Assembly (NCBI GenBank): GCA_910584155.1
Contig: CAJTYG010000014.1
Coordinates: forward strand, 1-32,037
Direction: 5' to 3'
DNA from: an uncultured Christensenella sp.
Lineage (GTDB): Bacteria; Bacillota; Clostridia; Christensenellales; CAG-917
Length of the DNA: 32,037 bases
The first letter of the stretch is position 1. Each line of letters begins with the position of its first letter. Under the pieces are notes generated by a model. That model was not told the origin of the DNA and did not search any database. It worked only from the letters and a program-made list of their open reading frames with translations. Below are positions 1 through 6,577 of the stretch, piece after piece. The position numbers and the translations under genes were made by a program.

Positions 1-42
1 TAAGGGGAGCTGTCACCGCAGGTGACTGAGGGGATTGTCCAC

Positions 43-79
43 CGTCATTGCGAGGCTATGCCGAAGCAATCCAGAACGT
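43..79 (+). repeat. Dispersed repeat family A, solitary half-copy
   Basis: One end of a repeat family that starts CGTCATTGCGAGG and continues to GAAGCAATCCAGAACGT. The same end recurs at 1426, 1481 (diverged), 1583, 18799 and 28736. The last two have an inverted partner about 95-100 bp away, so this is a single arm of that element. No coding capacity. Confidence 0.85.
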
Positions 80-121
80 AAAAACATATTACGCCTACCG
101 TTATTGTAAGCAAAACACCCC

Positions 122-177
122 AATATGGCGCCCCTTAGTAAGGGGAGCTGTCACCATAGGTGACTGAGGGGATTGTT
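122..177 (+). repeat. Dispersed repeat family B, full copy
   Basis: A 56-bp unit made of two consecutive hairpins: a CCCCTT/AAGGGG stem, then a GTCACC/GGTGAC stem, followed by TGAGGGGATTGT. A 5'-truncated copy opens the window at 1-39; others lie at 1524, 18954 and 28472. Families A and B are usually neighbours, which suggests a composite element. Confidence 0.85.
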
Positions 178-221
178 ATAATGATTACTTTTTGCAAAGC
201 TTAAAACAAGCCGTCATTATA

Positions 222-250
222 TTAAAGCTACGCAATTTGCGTAGCTTTAA
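222..250 (-). terminator. Hairpin overlapping the end of the HTH gene
   Basis: Fourteen-base arms TTAAAGCTACGCAA / TTGCGTAGCTTTAA are separated by a single base and overlap the stop codon of the minus-strand HTH gene. The trailing T-run is weak, so it could be a terminator or just a 3'-stabilising hairpin. Confidence 0.5.
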
Positions 251-456
251 TATATTTCAAACAGGTCATTTGGAGTTATATCCAAGCGATGACATAAATA
301 AGCCAATTTTTCATAGTCTAACTGTATTTTTCCTGTTTCATAATCACTGTAATCAGATTGATATTTATTCAATTCTTTAGCTAATTCCGCTTGAGTTATG
401 CCTTTTGCTTTGCGAGCATTTTTTAAATTTTCACCTACAGTTTTAGCAATATTCAT
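247..456 (-). CDS. Small XRE-family HTH transcriptional regulator
   Basis: A 69-residue single-domain protein. It shows the Cro/CI-type helix-turn-helix pattern: VGENLKNARKAKGITQAELA, then the YSDYETGK recognition segment at about residues 35-42, then LDYEKLAYLCHRLDITPNDLF. That architecture is typical of small DNA-binding repressors. It is divergent from the membrane protein at 569; the 112-bp gap holds two near-identical 17-bp palindromes, one inside that gene's promoter. The inference is that it represses the neighbour and perhaps itself. Its upstream GGA ribosome site is weak. The locus is AT-rich and surrounded by repeats, as expected for acquired DNA. Confidence 0.85.
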   Translation of the reverse strand: MNIAKTVGENLKNARKAKGITQAELAKELNKYQSDYSDYETGKIQLDYEKLAYLCHRLDITPNDLFEIY

Positions 457-486
457 ATTATTTCCATTATTAGTTTTTTATGAATA

Positions 487-503
487 ATAGAAAAAATTCC
501 TAT
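487..503. promoter_or_regulatory. Operator-like palindrome, copy 1 (one mismatch)
   Basis: ATAGAAAAAATTCCTAT differs at one base from the perfect palindrome at 518-534. The centre-to-centre distance is 31 bp, about three helical turns. It is probably bound by the XRE protein encoded at 247-456; this is inferred from position only. Confidence 0.55.
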
Positions 504-510
504 AAAAATA

Positions 511-539
511 TTGACTTATAGGAAAAATTCCTATATATT
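511..539 (+). promoter_or_regulatory. Sigma-A promoter with embedded operator
   Basis: TTGACT at 511-516, a 17-bp spacer and TATATT at 534-539, reading towards the membrane protein at 569. The spacer is almost exactly a 19-bp palindrome (517-535, TATAGGAA-AAA-TTCCTATA), so a bound repressor would cover the promoter. Confidence 0.75.
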
Positions 540-568
540 TAGTTTATCAAATCCACAGGAGAGGAAAG

Positions 569-1381
569 ATGGAAGAAAACGAGCAAATTGAGCAACAACA
601 AAAAGAATTGACATTTAAACAAAAACTAAGTAAATTGTTCTTTAAAAAAGAAAATGCGTCAACACCTGCTATAGTCATTGCCTCAATATTAAACGTAATA
701 ATTTTGGTGGTATTTATAGCTTCAATGCTGCTTGTGTTTGGTTGGGGAAAAGTTGCAAAGCCTGCGGCTGATCTCTCAATTAAAAATGCTTTATCTGTCA
801 AAAGCTTTAGTGCGACACTGTTAAAAAAAGAGTATAAAAATGCTAATAATTTCGTGGAAAAAGAAGCATATACAGTCAAGTATTGCAAAGGAATTTATTG
901 TCTGATAAATCAAAACAGTATTCAGGTATGGAGCTTCAATGATGATGGCAGAACTATTAAATATCTTAAAAATTCATATAATGAAAATGCTATGAGTGAG
1001 CAAGAGGCTCTTGATGCAATGAGAGATGTTTCGCCGCAGATTTTAAGCATATCGGATATCGGTGAAAATTTATACTTATTGAATAGAGCTATAACCGTTG
1101 ATACTTCTGATATTATATGGATGGGCAGTATTAAAACAACTTTATTTGGTTTAATGGAAAGTGCTAAAAAACAAGAAATAGACAATATTTCATATTGTTA
1201 CGGTGCGCAGATAGAATTGCCGAATGCAAGTATGGTATGTACTGCAGCATATCAGTTAAATACCGGTTTAAAGCTATGTAGAATGGAATTTGGTTGGACA
1301 AACGGATATACTATAAATTCTGCTGTGTTTAATATAAGCAAACAAGGTAAATCTAATTTTGATTTTAAATTCAAAGACTGA
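569..1381 (+). CDS. Hypothetical single-pass membrane protein
   Basis: 270 residues with no family I recognise. A charged, Glu/Gln-rich N-terminus (1-40) is followed by one strong hydrophobic segment at about residues 47-66. The remaining 200 residues look like an extracytoplasmic domain with scattered Cys, Trp and Tyr. The start is set by AGGAGAGG seven bases upstream of ATG. The gene is AT-rich, unlike the core genes from 2.6 kb on, and is controlled by a promoter overlapped by a palindromic operator beside a divergent XRE gene. A regulator-plus-membrane-protein cassette is the best description; no function can be assigned. Confidence 0.75.
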   Translation: MEENEQIEQQQKELTFKQKLSKLFFKKENASTPAIVIASILNVIILVVFIASMLLVFGWGKVAKPAADLSIKNALSVKSFSATLLKKEYKNANNFVEKEAYTVKYCKGIYCLINQNSIQVWSFNDDGRTIKYLKNSYNENAMSEQEALDAMRDVSPQILSISDIGENLYLLNRAITVDTSDIIWMGSIKTTLFGLMESAKKQEIDNISYCYGAQIELPNASMVCTAAYQLNTGLKLCRMEFGWTNGYTINSAVFNISKQGKSNFDFKFKD

Positions 1382-1425
1382 ATTTAAAAAGCAGGCGCAA
1401 TTACGGTGTATTCCATTACGCTTTC

Positions 1426-1613
1426 CGTCATTGCGAGGCTGCGCCGAAGCAATCCAGAACGTAAAACTCATTACGCTTTCCGTCATTGTAAGGCGCAAAG
1501 CGGCGTAGCAATTCAGCCACCCCAATATGGCTCCCCTTAGCAAGGGGAGCTGTCACCATAGGTGACTGAGGGGATTGTCTATCGTCATTGCGAGGCAACG
1601 CCGAAGCAATCCG
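1426..1613 (+). repeat. Cluster of repeat families A and B
   Basis: Fills most of the gap between the membrane protein and sigK. Family A ends lie at 1426-1462, 1481-1517 (diverged: GTAAGG for GCGAGG) and 1583-1613. A family B copy lies at 1524-1579. All run in the same orientation. No coding sequence is credible here. Confidence 0.8.
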
Positions 1614-1632
1614 AAATGTCAAAAAACACTCA

Positions 1633-1658
1633 AAAAACGCACTGTTTAGTGCGTTTTT
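1633..1658 (-). terminator. Rho-independent terminator of sigK
   Basis: AAAAACGCACT / AGTGCGTTTTT with a four-base loop, followed on the minus strand by a T-run. It lies 17 bp beyond the sigK stop. The A/T-symmetrical arms could also stop plus-strand transcripts. Confidence 0.85.
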
Positions 1659-1674
1659 GCTTTATAAAAATATA

Positions 1675-2373
1675 TCAGATATACAGTTCCTCTTTGGATA
1701 CGTGTTCCTTTATTTTTTCAAGCGCCTTTTTTTCTATCCTCGACACGTACGAGCGGGATATATCGAACATACTTGCCACCTCTCGCTGCGTAAGTGCGCC
1801 AATGCCGCCAAGCCCGTATCTTAGGCGGATTATCTCATATTCTCTTTCATCGAGCACGGCTTTTGTTATCTTCAGCAGCCTTTCCATAAGGATATTGTTT
1901 TCCACGTCGTCTATGACGGAGCAGTCGTCTGACAGCATATCTATTATAGTCAGCTCGTTGCCTTCCTTATCTACGCCGATAGGGTCGTTCAGCGACACGT
2001 TGGAGCGGTGTTTTTTTGACGTGCGCATAGTCATAAGTATCTCGTTTTCGATACACCTTGAAGCATAAGTTGCAAGCCCCGTGCCTTTGTCGGGCTTGTA
2101 GCTGTCAAGCGCCTTGATAAGCCCTATAGAGCCTATAGAGATGAGCTCGTCGTTGTCGCCGTAGTTGGTGTATTTTTTTGCAATATGCGCAACAAGCCTG
2201 AGGTTGTGTTTTATCAGTATCTCTTTCGCCTCTTCGTCGCCGTTGAGATAAGCGGTGATATATTCGTGTTCTTTCTCTTTGGAGAGCGGCTTTGGAAATG
2301 AACTTTTTTCCGTCACATAGGAAGAAAATATGATTAGGTTTTTTAAAAGCATCATTAAACTGTCCAAAGCCAT
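1675..2373 (-). CDS. sigK: Late mother-cell sporulation sigma factor SigK
   Basis: 232 residues, the usual size for SigK. Residues 55-65 (HNLRLVAHIAK) and 76-112 (LISIG..GLIKALDSY, ATYASRCIENEIL) are region 2. Residues 173-222 (LDEREYEIIRLRYGL, TQREVA, DISRSYVSRIEKKALEK) are region 4. The first 20 residues contain a hydrophobic stretch (LLKNLIIFSSYV) before SFPKPLS, matching the pro-sequence removed from pro-SigK by SpoIVFB in Bacillus. This copy therefore looks membrane-tethered until cleaved. The gene is uninterrupted, with no skin-type insertion. The start has a GGAGGG site. Its presumed signalling partner SpoIVB lies two genes away. Confidence 0.93.
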   Translation of the reverse strand: MALDSLMMLLKNLIIFSSYVTEKSSFPKPLSKEKEHEYITAYLNGDEEAKEILIKHNLRLVAHIAKKYTNYGDNDELISIGSIGLIKALDSYKPDKGTGLATYASRCIENEILMTMRTSKKHRSNVSLNDPIGVDKEGNELTIIDMLSDDCSVIDDVENNILMERLLKITKAVLDEREYEIIRLRYGLGGIGALTQREVASMFDISRSYVSRIEKKALEKIKEHVSKEELYI

Positions 2374-2395
2374 AAAAGCGCCCTCCGAGTTGTAT

Positions 2396-2403
2396 ATTTT
2401 ATG
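2396..2403 (-). promoter_or_regulatory. Possible sporulation-sigma -10 box upstream of sigK
   Basis: Read on the minus strand this is CATAAAAT, 23 bp before the sigK start. It resembles the CATA-type -10 elements of SigE/SigK promoters. I cannot pick a convincing -35, so this is only a candidate. Confidence 0.3.
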
Positions 2404-2535
2404 ACGGATATTTCAAAAGTTTACAAAATGCGACAACAAAGCTATAAAAAAACGCTTTTGCGGCACGGTGCGCAGGTCAGATACAAAAGATATATGCGCT
2501 TATATAAATAACTTAAAATTAGTTAAAAATAAGCC

Positions 2536-2564
2536 TTGACAGAGTGCGGATTTGGGCTTATAAT
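2536..2564 (+). promoter_or_regulatory. Perfect consensus sigma-A promoter
   Basis: TTGACA (2536-2541), exactly 17 bp, TATAAT (2559-2564). It drives the FAD dehydrogenase at 2642, leaving a leader of roughly 70 nt. The rest of the 2374-2641 gap shows no gene. Confidence 0.85.
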
Positions 2565-2641
2565 CACCGAGGCACAGGGGCGGATAAGATTATATCCGTG
2601 CTAAATATAACTAATATAAGACCGTCTTTGGAGGTAGCGTT

Positions 2642-4048
2642 ATGAAAAAATTTGATATTTGCATAGTAGGTGCAGGTCCTGCGGGCATTTTTACTGCGAT
2701 AGAGCTTTTGCGCAAGGGCAGCAAAAAGAGCATTTGCATTGTGGAAAAGGGGCAGCCTGTAGAAAAACGCATATGTCCTAAGACGTTTGGCGGCGAGTGC
2801 AGAAACTGTAAGCCGTTTTGCCATATCACCACGGGCTTTTCGGGCGCAGGAGCGTTTTCGGACGGCAAGCTGTCGCTTTCATACGAGGTCGGCGGGGAGC
2901 TTCCGCAGCTCATCGGCGCAGACCTTGCGCAGGATCTTATAGATTACACGGACAAAATCTATCTCGAATTCGGTGCGGACGAGCACATCGAGGGCATAGG
3001 CAACGAGGCGCAGGTCAAGGAAATACGCAAAAAAGCCATAAAAGCGGGGCTTAAGCTTGTGGATTGCCCAATAAGACACCTCGGCACCGAAAAGGCACAG
3101 GTGCTTTATCAGGCTATCGAAAATCATCTGCGTGACAGCGGCGTGGAGCTTATTTTCGGCAGACACTGCGACAATATCATTCTCGAGGGCAACGTCTGCA
3201 AGGGCGTTTATATAGCCGATGCAAAGGGCGCAAACAGAGAGGAAATATACGCCGAAAAAACCATCATCGCAACGGGGCGCAGAGGCGCCGAGTGGCTTGA
3301 GAAGATTTGCGCCGAGCACAATATCGCTCACGCCCCCGGAGTGGTTGACATCGGCGTGCGAGTGGAAGTGCGCAACGAGATAATGGAAGAAATAAACTCC
3401 GTGCTTTACGAAAGCAAGCTCATAGGCTATCCCGAGCCCTTCAAAAACAAGGTGCGCATATTCTGTCAGAATCCCGGCGGCTTCGTCTCGCAGGAAAACT
3501 ATGACAACGACCTTGCAGTCGTCAACGGACACAGCTACAAGGAAAAGAAAAGCGACAATACAAACCTCGCCATACTTTGCTCACACTCATTTACAGAGCC
3601 TTTCAGACAGCCCATAGAGTACGCTCAAAAGGTGGGCGAGCTTACGAATATGCTTGGCGCAGGCAAGATTATGGTGCAACGCTACGGCGATATATTGAGC
3701 GGCAAACGCACTTGGCAGAGAGAGCTTAGCTTTTCAAACGTGCGCCCGACGCTCAAGGACGCAGTGGCGGGCGATATAACCGCCGCAATGCCGTACAGAG
3801 CGATGTTAAACATCATAAACTTCATACAGGCGGTCGATCAGGTCGTGCCGGGCTTTGCGGGCTACGAAACGCTGCTTTACAGCCCCGAGCTCAAGTTTTA
3901 CAGCAACAAGATAAAAATGGACGAGCATTTAAACACGTCAATAGTAGGGCTTCACTGCCTCGGCGACAGCAGCGGTTGGACGAGGGGACTGATGATGGCT
4001 TCCGTAATGGGCGTGTATATGGCGAGAAATATACTAAACGAACAATAG
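2642..4048 (+). CDS. FAD-dependent dehydrogenase (COG2509-like)
   Basis: 468 residues. The N-terminal dinucleotide-binding signature is GAGPAGIFTAIEL (about residues 10-22). A cysteine cluster at about 40-60 (CPKTFGGECRNCKPFC) leads into GFSGAGAFSDGKLSL, the hallmark of the uncharacterised FAD-dependent dehydrogenase family. The second nucleotide-binding strand TIIATGRRGAEWL is near 210-225. The C-terminal GLHCLGDSSGWTRGLMMASVMGVYMA closes the FAD site. The substrate is unknown. The clustered cysteines could bind metal or be redox active; that is inference. A GGAGG site sits six bases before ATG. The gene stands alone between a perfect promoter and a hairpin terminator. Confidence 0.88.
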   Translation: MKKFDICIVGAGPAGIFTAIELLRKGSKKSICIVEKGQPVEKRICPKTFGGECRNCKPFCHITTGFSGAGAFSDGKLSLSYEVGGELPQLIGADLAQDLIDYTDKIYLEFGADEHIEGIGNEAQVKEIRKKAIKAGLKLVDCPIRHLGTEKAQVLYQAIENHLRDSGVELIFGRHCDNIILEGNVCKGVYIADAKGANREEIYAEKTIIATGRRGAEWLEKICAEHNIAHAPGVVDIGVRVEVRNEIMEEINSVLYESKLIGYPEPFKNKVRIFCQNPGGFVSQENYDNDLAVVNGHSYKEKKSDNTNLAILCSHSFTEPFRQPIEYAQKVGELTNMLGAGKIMVQRYGDILSGKRTWQRELSFSNVRPTLKDAVAGDITAAMPYRAMLNIINFIQAVDQVVPGFAGYETLLYSPELKFYSNKIKMDEHLNTSIVGLHCLGDSSGWTRGLMMASVMGVYMARNILNEQ

Positions 4049-4078
4049 TTTTAAATGTTATTTATTAAATTTTTAAGA

Positions 4079-4101
4079 GCGGTCGAACGACCGCCTTTCA
4101 T
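4079..4101 (+). terminator. Rho-independent terminator after the FAD gene
   Basis: GCGGTC / GACCGC stem with a GAAC loop, followed by a T-rich run, 30 bp past the stop codon. Confidence 0.8.
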
Positions 4102-4152
4102 TTTACAAAAATTAACACGCAATATTTTTTGTCTATTACCTATGCTAAACGT

Positions 4153-5328
4153 ATGCAAAACATTTCGGAAAGGTTTAAAAACGACAGGCAGGGCAATAAA
4201 CGTGCTATATTGATAATATTAGCCGTTGTGTGCCTTTTTGCGCTTGTATCGGCAATAACTATTATAAAAAACGATAAAAATTGTAATACTCAACAGTACG
4301 AAAGCGACAGTTTGGAAGACAACTTCAAATTGAAGCGCAAGCTTGTAAACGCCTCGGCAGAGGCAGCAAACGGCGACGCTTATGTAAAGATAGGCGGCAA
4401 GCCCATAGGCATTTCGATAAATGCGGGCGGCTTGATAGTGCTCGGGCAAAGCGAGGTGTTGACTGACGGCGGCGCCGTTTATCCTGCGGACGGAAGCGGT
4501 CTGATGACAGGCGATATCGTTTTGAAGCTTAACGGAAAGCCTCTCACATCCATATATCAGCTTAAGACCTTGCTTGACGGAGTAAGCGGCGATATCACGC
4601 TTACGGTGAGCAGAGACAACAGAGTTTTTGACGTGAAGCTTACGCCTGCCGAGGACAAGCTGAGCGGACAGAAGCGTTTGGGGCTTATGCTGCGTGAGGA
4701 CGTCGGCGGCGTTGGTACGCTCACGTTTGTCACACAGGACGGCAAGTTTGGCGCCCTCGGACACTATATCACGGACGCAGACAGCGGCGTATCTGAAGAG
4801 CTCAACAGCGGAAATATCTACGACACCTACGTTGAGGGCGTAGTAAAGGGCGAAAAAGGCAAGGCAGGCGGACTTATTGCCGACGTCAACAGACTGTCAA
4901 AGCCGATAGGCGACATCAACAAAAATACGCAGATAGGCATTTTCGGCGAATACACTGCTGACTATGACGGAGCGCTATACAAGGTCGCCGACAGCGGCGA
5001 GGCAAAAATAGGACCTGCAAAGGTTTATACGACCATAAACGGCGACGAGCCTAAGTTTTACGACATAGACATCGTAAAGGTCGTATCCCAAAGCGAGGCG
5101 GGCGAAAAGGGAATGGTCATTGCCGTAAAGGATAAGGAGCTGCTTGAAAAGACGGGCGGCATAGTGCAGGGAATGAGCGGCAGTCCCATAATACAAAACG
5201 GCATATTTGTCGGCGCAGTCACCCACGTATTTATACAGGATCCCACGAGGGGATACGCCGTGCACAGCAGATTTATGTACGATTACGCAATGGACCTCGG
5301 CAGCAGCTCGGCTTTGGCGGCTGCGTGA
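4153..5328 (+). CDS. spoIVB: SpoIVB serine peptidase (S55), sporulation signalling
   Basis: 391 residues from the ATG; a TTG eight codons upstream is an alternative, and neither has a clear ribosome site. One transmembrane anchor (about 18-38) is followed by a PDZ domain (about 85-165; GGAVYPADGSGLMTGDIVLKLNGKPL). The peptidase carries GHYITD (His204) and GMSGSP (Ser342), matching the catalytic His and Ser of SpoIVB. In Bacillus SpoIVB is secreted from the forespore into the intermembrane space and triggers SpoIVF-dependent pro-SigK cleavage. In most sporeformers spo0A follows spoIVB in the same direction; here only a Spo0A C-terminal domain follows, in opposite orientation. Confidence 0.93.
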   Translation: MQNISERFKNDRQGNKRAILIILAVVCLFALVSAITIIKNDKNCNTQQYESDSLEDNFKLKRKLVNASAEAANGDAYVKIGGKPIGISINAGGLIVLGQSEVLTDGGAVYPADGSGLMTGDIVLKLNGKPLTSIYQLKTLLDGVSGDITLTVSRDNRVFDVKLTPAEDKLSGQKRLGLMLREDVGGVGTLTFVTQDGKFGALGHYITDADSGVSEELNSGNIYDTYVEGVVKGEKGKAGGLIADVNRLSKPIGDINKNTQIGIFGEYTADYDGALYKVADSGEAKIGPAKVYTTINGDEPKFYDIDIVKVVSQSEAGEKGMVIAVKDKELLEKTGGIVQGMSGSPIIQNGIFVGAVTHVFIQDPTRGYAVHSRFMYDYAMDLGSSSALAAA

Positions 5329-5407
5329 GTGTAGACCGTGTATTCCGCCGCACGGCGGAAGTGCGTAAATATATATCCCGTCGTGCGGCAAAATGCTATA
5401 TGACGGA

Positions 5408-5439
5408 CCAAAAGCAACTGCAAATGCAGTTGCTTTTGG
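5408..5439. terminator. Strong hairpin between spoIVB and the Spo0A-like gene
   Basis: Fourteen-base-pair stem CCAAAAGCAACTGC / GCAGTTGCTTTTGG with an AAAT loop. It lies between convergent genes and probably terminates both. A smaller palindrome CCGCCGCACGGCGG is at 5346-5359. Confidence 0.75.
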
Positions 5440-5502
5440 TTTAGGGAGGGTTATCAATATGCCTTTTGGGCTTGAAACTGTTGATTTATGCGCTTGAAGC
5501 CG

Positions 5503-5838
5503 CTAATTTATGCGTTCTAAAGCGGTCAAAACAAATTGCTTGTTGGTGGGCTTGCCCTTGTTTTCGTCAAGCGTTTCGCCAAATTCTCTGTATAAAACCT
5601 CTACGTTGCCTCTTAGCCACGCCGAGGATATGGCGTTTTGGATATCCTTTTCCACGCTTGCCGAGTCCACGTTGAACTCCTTTGACAGCAACGGATATCC
5701 GCTGTATTTGAGGGGCAGGATATTTGTGCCCTCGAGGGCGTACCCAAGCAGCCTCGTAAGCAGAAAATAGCCCTTTAAATTAGGCTGAAAGCCAAGCTGC
5801 AGCAAATAGGTTTTTACTTTTATCTCTGTTTCTATCAC
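5503..5838 (-). CDS. Receiver-less Spo0A-type DNA-binding protein
   Basis: 111 residues from GTG 5838; a TTG at 5865 would add nine residues. The whole protein aligns by eye with the C-terminal effector domain of Spo0A: LLQLGFQPNLKGYFLLTRLLGYAL, YPLLSKEFNVDSASVEKDIQNAI, AWLRGN, and the KPTNKQFV ending. The phospho-acceptor receiver domain is absent. The recognition-helix stretch keeps VE..I..AI..AW, but the basic residues of Bacillus Spo0A are replaced: SRVERAIRH becomes ASVEKDIQN. DNA specificity may therefore differ. A TGTTATAAT extended -10 sits six bases upstream of the GTG, so the message may be nearly leaderless. It could be a paralogue, an antagonist or a constitutive effector. Confidence 0.85.
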   Translation of the reverse strand: MIETEIKVKTYLLQLGFQPNLKGYFLLTRLLGYALEGTNILPLKYSGYPLLSKEFNVDSASVEKDIQNAISSAWLRGNVEVLYREFGETLDENKGKPTNKQFVLTALERIN

Positions 5839-5948
5839 GCATAGATTATAACATCGCTGTGGCAACGATTAGTTGAAGATATACTAAAATTCGGATGAAT
5901 TTTGGCGATTTTTGTCATAAAAATATGGCGATAAATGTATATTTGGAT

Positions 5949-6542
5949 ATGTCAACATTGCGTACAAGGTTAATTACGTCGTCGCTTATCACCTTTTTTG
6001 AGAAGAACAAAAAGGTGATGATTTCCACGCTTGTGCTGTTTGCGATAGGCATTATCATCGGCGTGATACTTGCCTACCGTGCCGTAGACGGCTCCTTTGA
6101 GCGTGTGCCACGCATAGACATCGAGGTCGGCAGCGCAAAGGTATTTTTCATATCCTCGCTTTGTCTGCTCGGCTGCTACGGAATAATACTTGTTGCAGGC
6201 ATAAACAACAAGACGGTGTTTTTGATATGTATTCCGTTTGTGCTTTTGGGCTATTTCTGCGGCAAATTTGCGTGTGCGCTCGTATGCCGCTTCGAGGGGT
6301 TTGGAATAATCAATCTTGTTATAATATATCTTCCGTTTTTTCTCATAACGTTTGTGCTTATGATGTTGGCGACGGCAAGCGTATTAAGCTCGTCGTGCAG
6401 CGACCGTTGCGAGGGCTCAAGCTTAAAGCCGTCCTTTATAAGGGTATTAAAAATATTCGGAATAAACATAGCCTGCGGCTTTGTGCTGTTTATTATAATA
6501 GGCTCGATAGCGGGCGGAGCGATAATAGTCACGCTGTTTTAG
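5949..6542 (+). CDS. SpoIIM-like polytopic membrane protein
   Basis: 197 residues from the chosen ATG; in-frame ATGs at 5895 and 5925 also exist and no start has a good ribosome site. Five to six hydrophobic segments: one near the N-terminus (STLVLFAIGIIIGVILAY) and the rest spread through AKVFFISSLCLLGCYGIIL, VFLICIPFVLLGYFCGKF, LVIIYLPFFLITFVLMMLATA and a C-terminal helix. Size, topology and the central G..G/LP pattern resemble SpoIIM, the engulfment-complex membrane protein. SpoIIM is encoded near dacF in Bacillus, and a DacF-like gene follows here. Conservation is weak enough that another DUF95 membrane protein is possible. Confidence 0.6.
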   Translation: MSTLRTRLITSSLITFFEKNKKVMISTLVLFAIGIIIGVILAYRAVDGSFERVPRIDIEVGSAKVFFISSLCLLGCYGIILVAGINNKTVFLICIPFVLLGYFCGKFACALVCRFEGFGIINLVIIYLPFFLITFVLMMLATASVLSSSCSDRCEGSSLKPSFIRVLKIFGINIACGFVLFIIIGSIAGGAIIVTLF

Positions 6543-6577
6543 CGGCTTTGTATAATTTTGTATTTTTGAGGTATGCT

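Noticed and set aside
2879..3532. 217-codon minus-strand frame inside the FAD dehydrogenase
   Set aside because: Shadow of a gene with clear cofactor motifs and a consensus promoter; the antisense frame shows no recognisable domain.
5459..5497. 12-codon frame with a strong AGGGAGGG site after spoIVB
   Set aside because: Too short to support as a gene; noted only as a possible scar in the Spo0A finding.
6161..6577. Open frame extending the carboxypeptidase upstream by about 139 codons
   Set aside because: It lies over the SpoIIM-like gene in another frame. The signal peptide and ribosome site place the true start at 6578.
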